Source: Atopobium fossor DSM 15642
GTDB taxonomy: Bacteria > Actinomycetota > Coriobacteriia > Coriobacteriales > Atopobiaceae
Length of the DNA stretch: 64,000 nt
Direction of reading: 5' to 3'
NCBI RefSeq assembly: GCF_000483125.1
Contig: NZ_AXXR01000003.1
Span: forward strand, 248,001 to 312,000
The position numbers were made by a program, and so were the translations under genes. Below, piece by piece: positions 53,113-62,023 of this stretch. The notes beneath the pieces are model-generated. The model saw nothing but the letters and a program-made list of their open reading frames with translations. It was not told where the DNA came from and ran no database searches. Position 1 is the first letter of the stretch; each line of letters starts with the position of its first letter.

Positions 53113-54295
53113 TTTGGTACTCCTTCATTACTGCAGCCCAAGCGTCCATAGAATTGATAATGGTTTGATATGGAACACAATATCCTAAGCGCACCCATCC
53201 CGTACAACCAAAACTGTTTGAGGGAACCGGCAACAGTTCATGTGTACGGCAGCGCTCATAAAACGCCCGTGCATCTGGCTCTAAAGCCTTAAGCCACAGG
53301 TAAAATGCACCTTGAGGCTCCACAAAGGTATAACCAAGCTTGTGCAACCCTTCTGTTAACGCTCGACGGTTGCGATCGTACGCCTCTACGTTGGATGGCT
53401 CATCCACGCAATCCGCAATAACACGCTGAAACAATGCTGGTGCACACACAAAGCCCAGCGAGCGACCAGAACCTGCCACAGTAGGAATGAGTTGAGCATT
53501 GTTGGGATTGGTGGGTGGAACTAAAATCCAACCCACACGCTCACCTGGCAAGGATAAAGACTTGGAATACGAATAACACACTACCGTGTTGGCGTATATG
53601 TCCGGTACCCAAGGAACTTGTAGACCGTATGTAATCTCACGATAGGGTTCATCTGCCAAAAGCAAAATATCCGTACCAAAGTGCTGGGAACACTCACGTA
53701 GCACACAGGCTGCCTCTGCAAGATTTTGTGCAGAGTAGATAGTACCTACAGGGTTGTTGGGTGAGTTAATGATAACTGCCTTGGTGCGCTGGGTAAGAGC
53801 AGCACGCAAGGCAGTAACATCAATTTGAAAATCATCTGCGCGAGAGGGTACCTCTACGCAGGTAGCACCCGCATGTTCAATCCACACGCGATACTCAGGA
53901 AAATAAGGTGTGATTACTACAACCTCATCTCCCGGGTTACTAATGGCGTGCAACGTAATGGAGATTGATGCTGCAGCACCACAGGTAAGATACAAATCTT
54001 GTGGGCGAGCTGCCTGCGCCCCAAAACGATGACACAAAGAGGAAGCCACAACTTCTTTTACCTCAGGCAAGCCTGCTGCGGGCGTATAGCCATGCACCTG
54101 CACTGACGGAAGTGAAATAGTTTTTTGAATGGACGCGCCAACGGCAGCTGGAGCAGGAACGGAAGGATTTCCAATCGAGAAATCAAAGACCTTATCGGCA
54201 CCAAGTTCTGCGCGTCGCTTTGCTGCATATGCTGCAATTTCACGAATAGAAGACTTTGCGGCGCCTAGGTCATACGACTTCTGATTAATCCTCAT
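53102..54295 (-). CDS. class I/II pyridoxal-phosphate aminotransferase
   Basis: 397-residue fold-type I aminotransferase. Visible are the N-terminal [11 protein letters not shown] substrate region, the [11 protein letters not shown] motif, [10 protein letters not shown], the PLP lysine in [15 protein letters not shown] and the C-terminal carboxylate-binding VRLGYC. It resembles aspartate/aromatic-type enzymes, but the substrate is open. The ATG at 54295 gives the shorter protein; an ATG four codons upstream is equally possible. It overlaps the ftsH stop by about 11 bases. Confidence 0.9.
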   Translation of the reverse strand: MRINQKSYDLGAAKSSIREIAAYAAKRRAELGADKVFDFSIGNPSVPAPAAVGASIQKTISLPSVQVHGYTPAAGLPEVKEVVASSLCHRFGAQAARPQDLYLTCGAAASISITLHAISNPGDEVVVITPYFPEYRVWIEHAGATCVEVPSRADDFQIDVTALRAALTQRTKAVIINSPNNPVGTIYSAQNLAEAACVLRECSQHFGTDILLLADEPYREITYGLQVPWVPDIYANTVVCYSYSKSLSLPGERVGWILVPPTNPNNAQLIPTVAGSGRSLGFVCAPALFQRVIADCVDEPSNVEAYDRNRRALTEGLHKLGYTFVEPQGAFYLWLKALEPDARAFYERCRTHELLPVPSNSFGCTGWVRLGYCVPYQTIINSMDAWAAVMKEYQNEL

Positions 54296-56306
54296 CTTGT
54301 GGAGCATCCCCCGCCTGCTGTGTTTGCTGCATCTGTTGTGTTTGGTCAGCCTGAGCTGTCTGGTCTGCTTGACTTGTTTGGTGAGCCTCCGCCACTTGAT
54401 ACTCTTCCCATGTGTTATTAAGAAGAGCCATCATGGCGTCACCCTCTACGGTCTCTCGCTCAAGCAGTGCCTGCGCCATGGTATCCATTTGCTCACGACG
54501 ATTACTCAAAATCTGAGTTGCACGCTCATGGGCTTCTCGCATGATGCGCTCTACTTCATCATCAATGCGCTTGGCCGTCTCGGACGAATAGTCCTGCTTG
54601 TCCGCATAATCACGACCCAAGAATACCTGATGCTGAGCTTCCCCAAACACGCGCGTACCCAAAGCATCGCTCATGCCATAGCGAGTAACCATATTGCGTG
54701 CAAGCTTGGTTGCACGCTCAAGATCGTTACTGGCACCCGTAGTAATATCACCGCAGAAGAGTTCCTCTGCCGTACGGCCACCAAGCAACACTACGATTTC
54801 ATCGAGCATCTCACTACGAGACTGCAAGAAGCGATCTTCATCAGGAAGCTGTAGCGTATAGCCTAAAGCTTGGCCACGACTAATGATTGAAATCTTGTGT
54901 ACAGGGTCAGAATTGTCCAACAAATGGCCAATCAAAGCATGACCACTTTCGTGGTACGCAATGGTCTTACGCTCCTTTTGCGTAATAACACGACTCTTAC
55001 GCTCGGGGCCAGCAATGATACGCTCCATTGCCTCTTCGACCTCTGACTGACTAATGGCCTTCTTATTGCGGCGAGCCGCCAACAAAGCAGATTCATTCAT
55101 GAGGTTGGATAAATCCGCACCCGTAAAGCCAGGTGTTAACTTAGCCATATTAGCAAAGTCAATGCTACCCTCCAGAGGCTTGCCTTCGGAGTGCACCTTT
55201 AAGATTTTCTCGCGACCACGAACGTCAGGACGGTCAACCGTTACCTGGCGATCAAAACGACCAGGGCGCAACAAAGCAGGATCAAGAATGTCAGGGCGGT
55301 TGGTAGCTGCTACTAAGATAACAGCTTCGTTTTGCTCGAAGCCATCCATTTCTACCAGCAACTGATTAAGTGTTTGTTCGCGCTCGTCATGACCGCCGCC
55401 CAAACCAGCACCACGCTGGCGACCAACTGCATCAATCTCGTCAATAAAGATGATGCACGGAGCAGCTTCTTTGGCTTCCTTAAATAGATCTCGCACGCGA
55501 CTTGCACCAACACCTACGTACATCTCTACAAAGTCAGAGCCCGAAATAGAGAAAAACGGCACACCAGCCTCACCAGCAACAGCCTTAGCCAACAGCGTTT
55601 TACCCGTTCCTGGAGGGCCAACCAACAGCACGCCACGAGGAATACGGGCACCCATAGACAAGAAGCGCTTAGGCTCAGCGAGAAAATCGCGAATCTCCTT
55701 GAGTTCCTCTACCGCCTCATCAATACCAGCGACATCTTTAAACTTAACCTTAGGACGGGTCTTCTCGGTAATGCGAGCTTTTGCCTTGCCAAATTGCATA
55801 GCTTGGCTGTTTTGCGCCATCATTTGATTAAGGAAATACAGCACAGCCCCCACCATAAGCACGGTTGGAATGAGCTGCAACAAAATGTCACCCAAAGCAT
55901 TTGGTTTAGACGTATCCACTACGTACTTAACCTTGGGGTGCTTTGCCATTTGCTCTGCTAAGGAATCTGCACCAACATACGTACTGGTAAAATCGCTCAA
56001 AGCTTCGGTTTTGCCCCTAGCGTTAGCGTCCTTCCAGTACTTGCCCTTAACAAAGCCATCTGCATCACGGTAGGTAACTTCAGACACGCGGTCTTCTTTG
56101 ATAGCCGTAATGACCTCGCTGGTAGCAAGCTTGTCTGCCTGCTTTTGGAATGGCAAGCCATTTTGCAACGCAAAAACTAAATATGCAATAAAAGCAATGC
56201 CAATAAGTACATACGCAATGGGAATGCGAATCTGTCGATCCCCGTTAAAGGGATCGCGCGGATTGCGAGGTTCACGTGGCGTTCCCTTATCATCCTTCAA
56301 ACTCAC
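54285..56306 (-). CDS. ftsH: ATP-dependent zinc metalloprotease FtsH
   Basis: 673-residue membrane AAA protease that degrades misfolded membrane and regulatory proteins. It has two N-terminal membrane helices (about 28-48 and 143-162) around an extracellular domain. The AAA module has VGPPGTGKT and [11 protein letters not shown] plus [22 protein letters not shown]. The zinc site is HESGH. The last ~40 residues are a Gln/Thr/Asp/Ala-rich tail. It starts with GTG after GAGGAG. It follows hpt by 20 bases, the classic tilS-hpt-ftsH order. Confidence 0.96.
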   Translation of the reverse strand: MSLKDDKGTPREPRNPRDPFNGDRQIRIPIAYVLIGIAFIAYLVFALQNGLPFQKQADKLATSEVITAIKEDRVSEVTYRDADGFVKGKYWKDANARGKTEALSDFTSTYVGADSLAEQMAKHPKVKYVVDTSKPNALGDILLQLIPTVLMVGAVLYFLNQMMAQNSQAMQFGKAKARITEKTRPKVKFKDVAGIDEAVEELKEIRDFLAEPKRFLSMGARIPRGVLLVGPPGTGKTLLAKAVAGEAGVPFFSISGSDFVEMYVGVGASRVRDLFKEAKEAAPCIIFIDEIDAVGRQRGAGLGGGHDEREQTLNQLLVEMDGFEQNEAVILVAATNRPDILDPALLRPGRFDRQVTVDRPDVRGREKILKVHSEGKPLEGSIDFANMAKLTPGFTGADLSNLMNESALLAARRNKKAISQSEVEEAMERIIAGPERKSRVITQKERKTIAYHESGHALIGHLLDNSDPVHKISIISRGQALGYTLQLPDEDRFLQSRSEMLDEIVVLLGGRTAEELFCGDITTGASNDLERATKLARNMVTRYGMSDALGTRVFGEAQHQVFLGRDYADKQDYSSETAKRIDDEVERIMREAHERATQILSNRREQMDTMAQALLERETVEGDAMMALLNNTWEEYQVAEAHQTSQADQTAQADQTQQMQQTQQAGDAPQDED

Positions 56307-56326
56307 GAATAAAACTCCTCTATGCC

Positions 56327-56875
56327 TTAGCTATATACCTCAGGCTTAAGTACGCCAATATAAGGTAAATTACGATAGTGCTCAGCGTAATCCAAACCAT
56401 AACCAACAACAAATGCATCAGGTACATGCGCGCCTACGTAGCGTGGTGTAACCGCAGGCTTTTTGCCCTCAATATCCTTTACGAGAAACGCAGCAATCTC
56501 GATAGATTTAGGATGACGAGCACCCAGAGCCTTAATCAGGTACGAAAGCGTAAGACCAGAGTCCAAAATGTCCTCTGCAATAATAACGTCACGTCCCTCA
56601 ATCTTGGTATCAAGGTCCTTAATGATGCGCACAACACCAGAGCTCTTTACGCCATCCCCATAGCTCGAAACAGCCATAAAGTCTACTTCACAGTCTGTTT
56701 TAATGGCGCGCATAAGGTCTGCGGTAAAGATAAATGCACCGCGTAATACAGCAATAACCAAGGGATTTTTGCCTTCGTAATCGGTAGAAATTTGATCACC
56801 AATACACGAAACAATTTTTTTAATATCGTCTTCACTTAGAAGAACATCCTTAATATCGGGATGAAATTGCTCCAT
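56327..56875 (-). CDS. hpt: hypoxanthine phosphoribosyltransferase
   Basis: 182-residue purine salvage enzyme (hypoxanthine/guanine + PRPP). The PRPP-binding motif is [17 protein letters not shown], preceded by the [13 protein letters not shown] loop and followed by [22 protein letters not shown]. The ATG at 56875 ([13 protein letters not shown]) has AAGG upstream. It lies between tilS and ftsH, an order shared with Bacillus and many actinobacteria. Confidence 0.96.
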   Translation of the reverse strand: MEQFHPDIKDVLLSEDDIKKIVSCIGDQISTDYEGKNPLVIAVLRGAFIFTADLMRAIKTDCEVDFMAVSSYGDGVKSSGVVRIIKDLDTKIEGRDVIIAEDILDSGLTLSYLIKALGARHPKSIEIAAFLVKDIEGKKPAVTPRYVGAHVPDAFVVGYGLDYAEHYRNLPYIGVLKPEVYS

Positions 56876-56928
56876 GACCTTACCTTTCTTAACGCTACGC
56901 CGCAGGTGTTGTATAGCCTTGTGTACAA

Positions 56929-58428
56929 CTAGTCCGTATGAATCTTTAATTCTAACAGCACTTTTGTCTTGTCTGTGCAACGGAAACGCTCGTCTGCACG
57001 AACGCCCGCAACCCACACAATTGGACCTGCTGGCTTGGTACGAACTACCACAATATCATTACGCTCAGACACGGGAATTTTTGCTTCGCCAAGTAAATCA
57101 GAGAGCTTTTTAGACTGTCCGTGCATACCCAACGGGCAAAGCACATCTCCCGGCTGAGGTGTATCAATCCACAGCTTTGCCCCCTCGCCAACAGCTCCAA
57201 CAAGTTGAGCATCTAGTAGCACAGAAGTGTTTTGCCACTCTTTACCATGTGCTCGGGCAATCTGTTGAGGATCGTCTGCGGGCTGTACAGAAATTAAACG
57301 TGCTGCTACGCGGGTTTTCTCGTCAAGCTGTACCGTATTGGGGATAGCCAACCACTGTGGCGCTCGCAGGTGTTGAGCGGTATGCGTACGCAAAAACAAC
57401 ATGCCAAATTCCACACGGCAATCCATATCCATAGGCAAATTTATTGAACCTGCGCCCTGCGCCACAATACTCAACACGCGGTTGATATGCTGAGCTTCTA
57501 TACGGCATTCAGGCTCCAGATTGTACACAGCCATGCGCACCACACGCCGAGCAATTGCCACATCCATAGCTGCCAGTTTTGCCGCGTTAAGAGCAATCAA
57601 GCCCTCTTGGCTACGTGATTGTACGGCACGCAAAGCCTGAGCAGAAACTTGGGATAGATAAATATCCTCATCTGAAAGAATTTCGCAGGTAGTTCCTATA
57701 CTTTGCACCACATTGGGATTACGCCGTTTAAGTTGAGGCATAATCTCATGTCTAATAAATGCTCGTTGATAATGCGTATCCGAGTTAGTAGCATCTTCTC
57801 GCCAGGTCATACCACGCAACTCTAATAGATTACAAAGATCTTCGTGCGTGTAATCCAACAAAGGGCGCACAATGCGGTTACGCCGACGCGGAATGGAAGT
57901 AAGACCTGCAGTTCCTGTGCCCTTAAGAGCGTTGGCAAAAAAAGTTTCTGCACGATCATTGGCGGTATGGGCTGTAAGAATGCGTGCAGCAGAACGAGAC
58001 GTACCCAGTTGGTTGGAAAGTTCATTAGCAAGTTTATGAGCTGCAGCATAACGTACTTCTCGGCCAGCATTTTCCACGTTGCCACCAAAGCGTGCTGCAA
58101 GGTCTGCCACCTTGACCTGTATAACCTCACATGGAATGCCAAACCGCAGGCATAACTGCTGAACAAAAATCTCATCCTTTTGAGCATCTTTACCACGTAA
58201 ACCATGATTTACATGCAAGACGTGCAAACGCTCTTTTGCAATACGCGCTAGGCCGCGGCCATCTGCAATGTCCAGTGTAGACGTAGCTGCCAACACCAAA
58301 AGCGCTGTTGAATCTGCTCCACCTGACACCATAAGAACCACGGGCGCATGACCTTCATCTACACCGCAATCCGATGGGTGAGCAAACGTACGAGTGTTTT
58401 GAGCATACCGGCGAGCAACGCTTGTCAT
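56929..58428 (-). CDS. tilS: tRNA(Ile)-lysidine synthetase
   Basis: 499-residue enzyme that converts C34 of the CAU-anticodon Ile tRNA to lysidine, changing its identity from Met to Ile. The PP-loop is VSGGADSTALL (about 35-45), with the HVNHGLRGKDAQKDE and TAHTANDRAETF motifs; the C-terminal substrate-binding domains follow. The ATG at 58428 has AAGGAG upstream. It leads the tilS-hpt-ftsH series and is divergent from the WalJ-like gene. Confidence 0.95.
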   Translation of the reverse strand: MTSVARRYAQNTRTFAHPSDCGVDEGHAPVVLMVSGGADSTALLVLAATSTLDIADGRGLARIAKERLHVLHVNHGLRGKDAQKDEIFVQQLCLRFGIPCEVIQVKVADLAARFGGNVENAGREVRYAAAHKLANELSNQLGTSRSAARILTAHTANDRAETFFANALKGTGTAGLTSIPRRRNRIVRPLLDYTHEDLCNLLELRGMTWREDATNSDTHYQRAFIRHEIMPQLKRRNPNVVQSIGTTCEILSDEDIYLSQVSAQALRAVQSRSQEGLIALNAAKLAAMDVAIARRVVRMAVYNLEPECRIEAQHINRVLSIVAQGAGSINLPMDMDCRVEFGMLFLRTHTAQHLRAPQWLAIPNTVQLDEKTRVAARLISVQPADDPQQIARAHGKEWQNTSVLLDAQLVGAVGEGAKLWIDTPQPGDVLCPLGMHGQSKKLSDLLGEAKIPVSERNDIVVVRTKPAGPIVWVAGVRADERFRCTDKTKVLLELKIHTD

Positions 58429-58556
58429 GAATCTCCTTGGCAGATGCAATGGTTTTTCTCTTCTTAAATCGTGATTGTACCGCCGTTTTGCAACTTTATA
58501 CCGTATATGTCCAAGCCTGCTGCTAAGCTACAGGTGAATTGTTGAGAGAGGATTGT

Positions 58557-59387
58557 ATGACATCTGATGCTTCTGCCGCTGTAAATTCGCAGTTAAGACT
58601 CCATATTTTAGCAAGCGGTTCCAAAGGAAATGCCTGTGTGGTGCAATCCGCAAATACCAAAATTTTGATTGATTGTGGCATCTCATATCGCGAACTAACT
58701 CGCCGCGCTGCTGTACTTAATGTGGATTTGTCTGATATTGCCGCCACCGTTGTAACCCATGAGCACTCTGACCACACCGCAGGTTTAAGCGTATGGTGCA
58801 AGCATTTTACTGGTCCGATGCTGGCAACCAAGGGCACCGCTGGCGCACGTAAGCATCTGGCAGTATTGCCGTTTAAAGCCATTGATCGTAATGCTGATTT
58901 TGAAATTGGAGATATTCGTGTGAGGTGTTTTCCCACATCACATGATGTAGTAGATCCTATTGGCTTTAGATTTGAAGCGCATGGAGATGCCCTTGGCTAC
59001 TGCACGGATTCCGGTGTGCTTACACAACCTGCTCTAGAGCTGCTGCACAACGTTCGTATTTTGGCACTGGAGGCTAATCATGACCCTCGGATGCTGGCAC
59101 ATAGCTCTTATCCATTGTTTTTACAAGAGCGTATTGGTGGGGCGCAGGGTCACCTATCCAATGAACAAGCCTGCACTGCCCTAACCACCTTAGTTACCAA
59201 AAAGACCGAGTATGTGATAGCCATGCATTTGTCACAAGAAAACAATAGACCTGGATTAGCTGTTAAAACCCTCTCCCAAGCTGTGGGTGCAACTCCACAA
59301 AATGATATGGGTACACGAGCTGCCACAGCTGATAAATTCCTGAGTATAGTTTGCGCAGCTCAGGATGCTCCTATGACCATAGAGTAA
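58557..59387 (+). CDS. metallo-beta-lactamase-fold hydrolase (WalJ/YycJ-like)
   Basis: 276-residue MBL-fold protein. The metal-binding motif THEHSDHTAG, the preceding ILIDCGISYREL strand, the FPTSHDVVDPIGF segment and EANHD match the YycJ/WalJ group, which in firmicutes accompanies the WalRK system; no walRK is nearby. Likely a nuclease or phosphodiesterase. The ATG at 58557 has GAGAGG upstream. It may be the first of a plus-strand series ending at mscL. Confidence 0.92.
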   Translation: MTSDASAAVNSQLRLHILASGSKGNACVVQSANTKILIDCGISYRELTRRAAVLNVDLSDIAATVVTHEHSDHTAGLSVWCKHFTGPMLATKGTAGARKHLAVLPFKAIDRNADFEIGDIRVRCFPTSHDVVDPIGFRFEAHGDALGYCTDSGVLTQPALELLHNVRILALEANHDPRMLAHSSYPLFLQERIGGAQGHLSNEQACTALTTLVTKKTEYVIAMHLSQENNRPGLAVKTLSQAVGATPQNDMGTRAATADKFLSIVCAAQDAPMTIE

Positions 59388-59495
59388 CCGATAGGTAACA
59401 ACGCAAGTCGTACGACACACTCGCATAGACAAACAGGTATGATATGAGTAGGCATTATGTCTTATTACTTATAGTGTGTATACCCAAGGAGTGCA

Positions 59496-59864
59496 ATGTC
59501 GCAGGATAATTCGGATATGCGCAAAACAAGGTCTACCCGCTCTCATCGTACCGTTGATCCCGTAGATGACCTGGAAATGGATGACGCCTACGCACACAGT
59601 GCTCACGACTCAAACTACACTACGCGTGGCAGCAACCCAATTTCTGGTCGCGCATACCGCAAATCTCGTAATGAGATGCCCCAGCTTCGCCATGACCTCC
59701 CCTATGGGCAGTACTTGTCTATTCCTAAAGGGCGTCGCGCAATTTTTTCGGCACGCGAGCGTCGCTCAAGGATTAATTCTGCTGTAGTTATGGTGCTTGT
59801 TATTGCAGGTCTTGCAGTACTTGTAGCGATTCTCTGGCATTTTATTGGTCGTGCAGGTGCGTAA
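59496..59864 (+). CDS. small single-pass membrane protein of unknown function
   Basis: 122-residue hypothetical protein. A hydrophilic, charged N-terminal part (1-90, with Arg/Ser-rich and Asp-rich patches) precedes one C-terminal membrane segment (about 95-116, AVVMVLVIAGLAVLVAILW). I do not recognise a family. The start ATG has AAGGAG upstream. It lies between the WalJ-like gene and mscL on the same strand. The cytoplasmic N-terminus and tail-anchor layout are predictions. Confidence 0.8.
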   Translation: MSQDNSDMRKTRSTRSHRTVDPVDDLEMDDAYAHSAHDSNYTTRGSNPISGRAYRKSRNEMPQLRHDLPYGQYLSIPKGRRAIFSARERRSRINSAVVMVLVIAGLAVLVAILWHFIGRAGA

Positions 59865-59948
59865 GTTAACTTTCAGATAGCATCTAATCCTGCTTGCATC
59901 TACACACTTGCAATCAACATGGAACAACAACCAAGGAGAGGTTACCCC

Positions 59949-60425
59949 ATGAAGAAGTTCTTGAAGGAATTTGGCGAATTTATCAATCGTGGCAACATGA
60001 TGGATATGGCCGTTGGTGTCATTATTGGTGGCGGTTTTACTGCAATTGTAACGGCACTTATCACCTATATTATTAATCCTCTGATTACTGCTGCAACTGG
60101 TGGTACGGGCAATGTTTCCGGTCTTGCTATTGCTATTCCTGGTAGTGAGCAGGCCATTGACTTTGGTGCTTTTATTGGTGCCGTTATTAACTTTTTGATT
60201 ACCGCTTTTGTGGTATTCATGCTGCTGCGTGCTATTAAATCTGCCCAAGAGGCTGCAAAGAAGTTTAAGAAGGAAGAGGATGTGGCTCCAGAAACTCCTG
60301 CTCGCACTTGCCCTTACTGCAAGACCGAGATTGCACAGGACGCAACGCGCTGCCCTCATTGCACTTCCGTTTTGCCCAATGCTTCTTCTGACGAAGTTGC
60401 TCAGATGTCTGGCACAAACGCTTAG
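59949..60425 (+). CDS. mscL: large-conductance mechanosensitive channel MscL with C-terminal zinc ribbon
   Basis: 158-residue pentameric channel that opens under hypo-osmotic stress. The N-terminal helix FLKEFGEFINRGN and TM1 with DMAVGVIIGGGFTAIV are standard; TM2 covers about 74-96. After the cytoplasmic helix a Cys4 zinc ribbon is appended: Cys121/Cys124 and Cys135/Cys138 (CPYC...CPHC). Ordinary MscL ends without it. The ATG at 59949 has GGAGAGG upstream. The neighbouring PASTA protein carries a similar ribbon. Confidence 0.95.
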   Translation: MKKFLKEFGEFINRGNMMDMAVGVIIGGGFTAIVTALITYIINPLITAATGGTGNVSGLAIAIPGSEQAIDFGAFIGAVINFLITAFVVFMLLRAIKSAQEAAKKFKKEEDVAPETPARTCPYCKTEIAQDATRCPHCTSVLPNASSDEVAQMSGTNA

Positions 60426-60448
60426 TTAGAATGCCTGATACAAGCAAG

Positions 60449-60485
60449 AAAAGCTGCTAACCATACTGGGTTGGCAGCTTTTTTG
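60449..60485 (+). terminator. intrinsic terminator after mscL
   Basis: A 12-bp stem with one G-U pair (AAGCTGCTAACC with GGTTGGCAGCTT, 6-base loop) followed by TTTTTT on the plus strand. Confidence 0.9.
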
Positions 60486-60528
60486 TAGCGTCTTTTATGG
60501 CGCTCATTTAGTTTAGCCGCAAAAAATT

Positions 60529-60768
60529 TTAGCTCCAAGGATCAGCTTGAAATAAAGGTTCACGCTTAGCAGGCCTATCCGACCATGGATCATAGCCATC
60601 ATCGTCTTCATTTGCTGCGCGTGCAAAGCTACGGTCTACCCCATCTTTCTTTTTGACAGATAAAAACTTTTGCTTGGAGCCCAACTGAGAGCTAGCGTTT
60701 TGCGGTTCCGAAGACTGAGTGGTTTGTGGGAAGGAAGCTGTATCCTCGACAGGCTTTTTGGTGCTCAT
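60529..60768 (-). CDS. small hydrophilic protein of unknown function
   Basis: 79-residue hypothetical protein, rich in Ser, Asp, Lys and Gln, with no membrane segment; probably disordered. The C-terminus has two DPWS-type motifs (YDPWSDRP and ADPWS). Its ATG lies 3 bases after the PASTA gene stop, with GCGGAG overlapping that stop, which supports translational coupling and a real gene. I do not recognise a family. Confidence 0.65.
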   Translation of the reverse strand: MSTKKPVEDTASFPQTTQSSEPQNASSQLGSKQKFLSVKKKDGVDRSFARAANEDDDGYDPWSDRPAKREPLFQADPWS

Positions 60769-60771
60769 ACA

Positions 60772-61899
60772 CTACTCCGCACGCTTAACCGTAAGAGTAA
60801 TAGATTGCTCAACCGTTGCAGAAGTACCCTCATCTGGCGTAACAGCCGTTACGATATCAGATTTCTCAACAGCATCAACACCAGTAACCGTTACAACATC
60901 ATAACCACGGTCATATAACTCCTTAGCCGCTTCATCAAAGGTTTTTCCAACAATATTTGGAATAACACGCTGCTCACTCACTTGAACAGTAATAGTCTGC
61001 CCGTAAGGTTGTCTCTCACCAGGCTTAGGAACCATATTTACAACTAGACCAGCAGAATCATCTACATACGTGATAGCCAGGTTTACGTCAAACCCTGCAT
61101 CCGTAAGCACAGCTGTTGCATCTGCTGCACTGCGCCCACGCACATCAGGCACCGTAACACCGCCAATAAGGCCCGTGCTCCATGCACCATACAGACCGCC
61201 CAAAATGACCAAAATAATACAAGCAAATAATGCTCCCAATATAATTTGGCGTCGGAACATATGCACTTCTTTGACCTTAGAGATAGGCTGCACCGGAGCT
61301 GCCTTCGCAGAAAGATCGTTATCATGCACATGTAGATGAGGATCACCGCGTTGCTCTATACCACGCGCTAGTGCAATACGCATAGTGCGCAAACGAGCAC
61401 GCATAGCACGCTTTTCTTGGCGCGTTTTAGGACGTGCGTCGGATGGCGCAAGTATGGGTTCGCTCTCCTCTATTGGACGAACCACAACGCTATTCTCATC
61501 ATATTGAGGAAGAACTTCCTCGGAAGGCTCTTCTACTAAAGCTTGTTCATCCAAAGCAGGGGTAAGCTCAGAAATTGGAGTGGATGTAAGCGTTGCGACA
61601 TCTTCCTCTGCATGAATAGGCTTGTTTGGTGAGATAGATTCTGATTCAACCACTGGATTGGCCGTTAATTCATCTGTTGACTTGGCTATAGGCTCTACGG
61701 CAGATACGGCAGGCACGCTAGAGATATCCGTTGTAATGTCTACAGCAGGTTCTATGGTAAGTTCTGCCGCAGGAATAGGCACCTCAAGTGAGGCTAATGC
61801 AGATGCTTCTTCAGACAGATGCTTAATAACCTTTTGACTGCATGATGGGCAGTACGCCATCCCCTCGGGGATTTCTGTACCGCAGTTAGGACAATTCAT
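60772..61899 (-). CDS. zinc-ribbon, single-pass membrane protein with two PASTA domains
   Basis: 375-residue protein. An N-terminal zinc ribbon (Cys3, Cys6, Cys17, Cys20) is followed by a long Glu/Ser-rich linker, a basic region, one membrane segment (about 215-240) and two extracellular PASTA domains (about 247-310 and 311-375; VPDVRGRSAADATAVL and IPNIVGKTFDEAAKEL). PASTA domains bind peptidoglycan or lipid II in Ser/Thr kinases, but no kinase domain is present. The ATG at 61899 (MNCPNCGTEIP) has GGGGG upstream. It could sense cell-wall state; that is inference. Confidence 0.88.
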   Translation of the reverse strand: MNCPNCGTEIPEGMAYCPSCSQKVIKHLSEEASALASLEVPIPAAELTIEPAVDITTDISSVPAVSAVEPIAKSTDELTANPVVESESISPNKPIHAEEDVATLTSTPISELTPALDEQALVEEPSEEVLPQYDENSVVVRPIEESEPILAPSDARPKTRQEKRAMRARLRTMRIALARGIEQRGDPHLHVHDNDLSAKAAPVQPISKVKEVHMFRRQIILGALFACIILVILGGLYGAWSTGLIGGVTVPDVRGRSAADATAVLTDAGFDVNLAITYVDDSAGLVVNMVPKPGERQPYGQTITVQVSEQRVIPNIVGKTFDEAAKELYDRGYDVVTVTGVDAVEKSDIVTAVTPDEGTSATVEQSITLTVKRAE

Positions 61900-61956
61900 A
61901 ACAACCCCCGTTGGTATTTTATCAACGAATAACCTTACCCGAAAATCCCCTGTAGG

Positions 61957-61994
61957 TAAAATTGCGCCGCAACCCAATTGGTATACGGCGCAAT
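61957..61994 (-). terminator. intrinsic terminator after clpB
   Basis: A perfect 9-bp stem (ATTGCGCCG/CGGCGCAAT, 16-base loop) followed by TTTTA on the minus strand. Confidence 0.75.
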
Positions 61995-62023
61995 TCTTAC
62001 ATGTTGTTTTGAATTTTGAGCGT

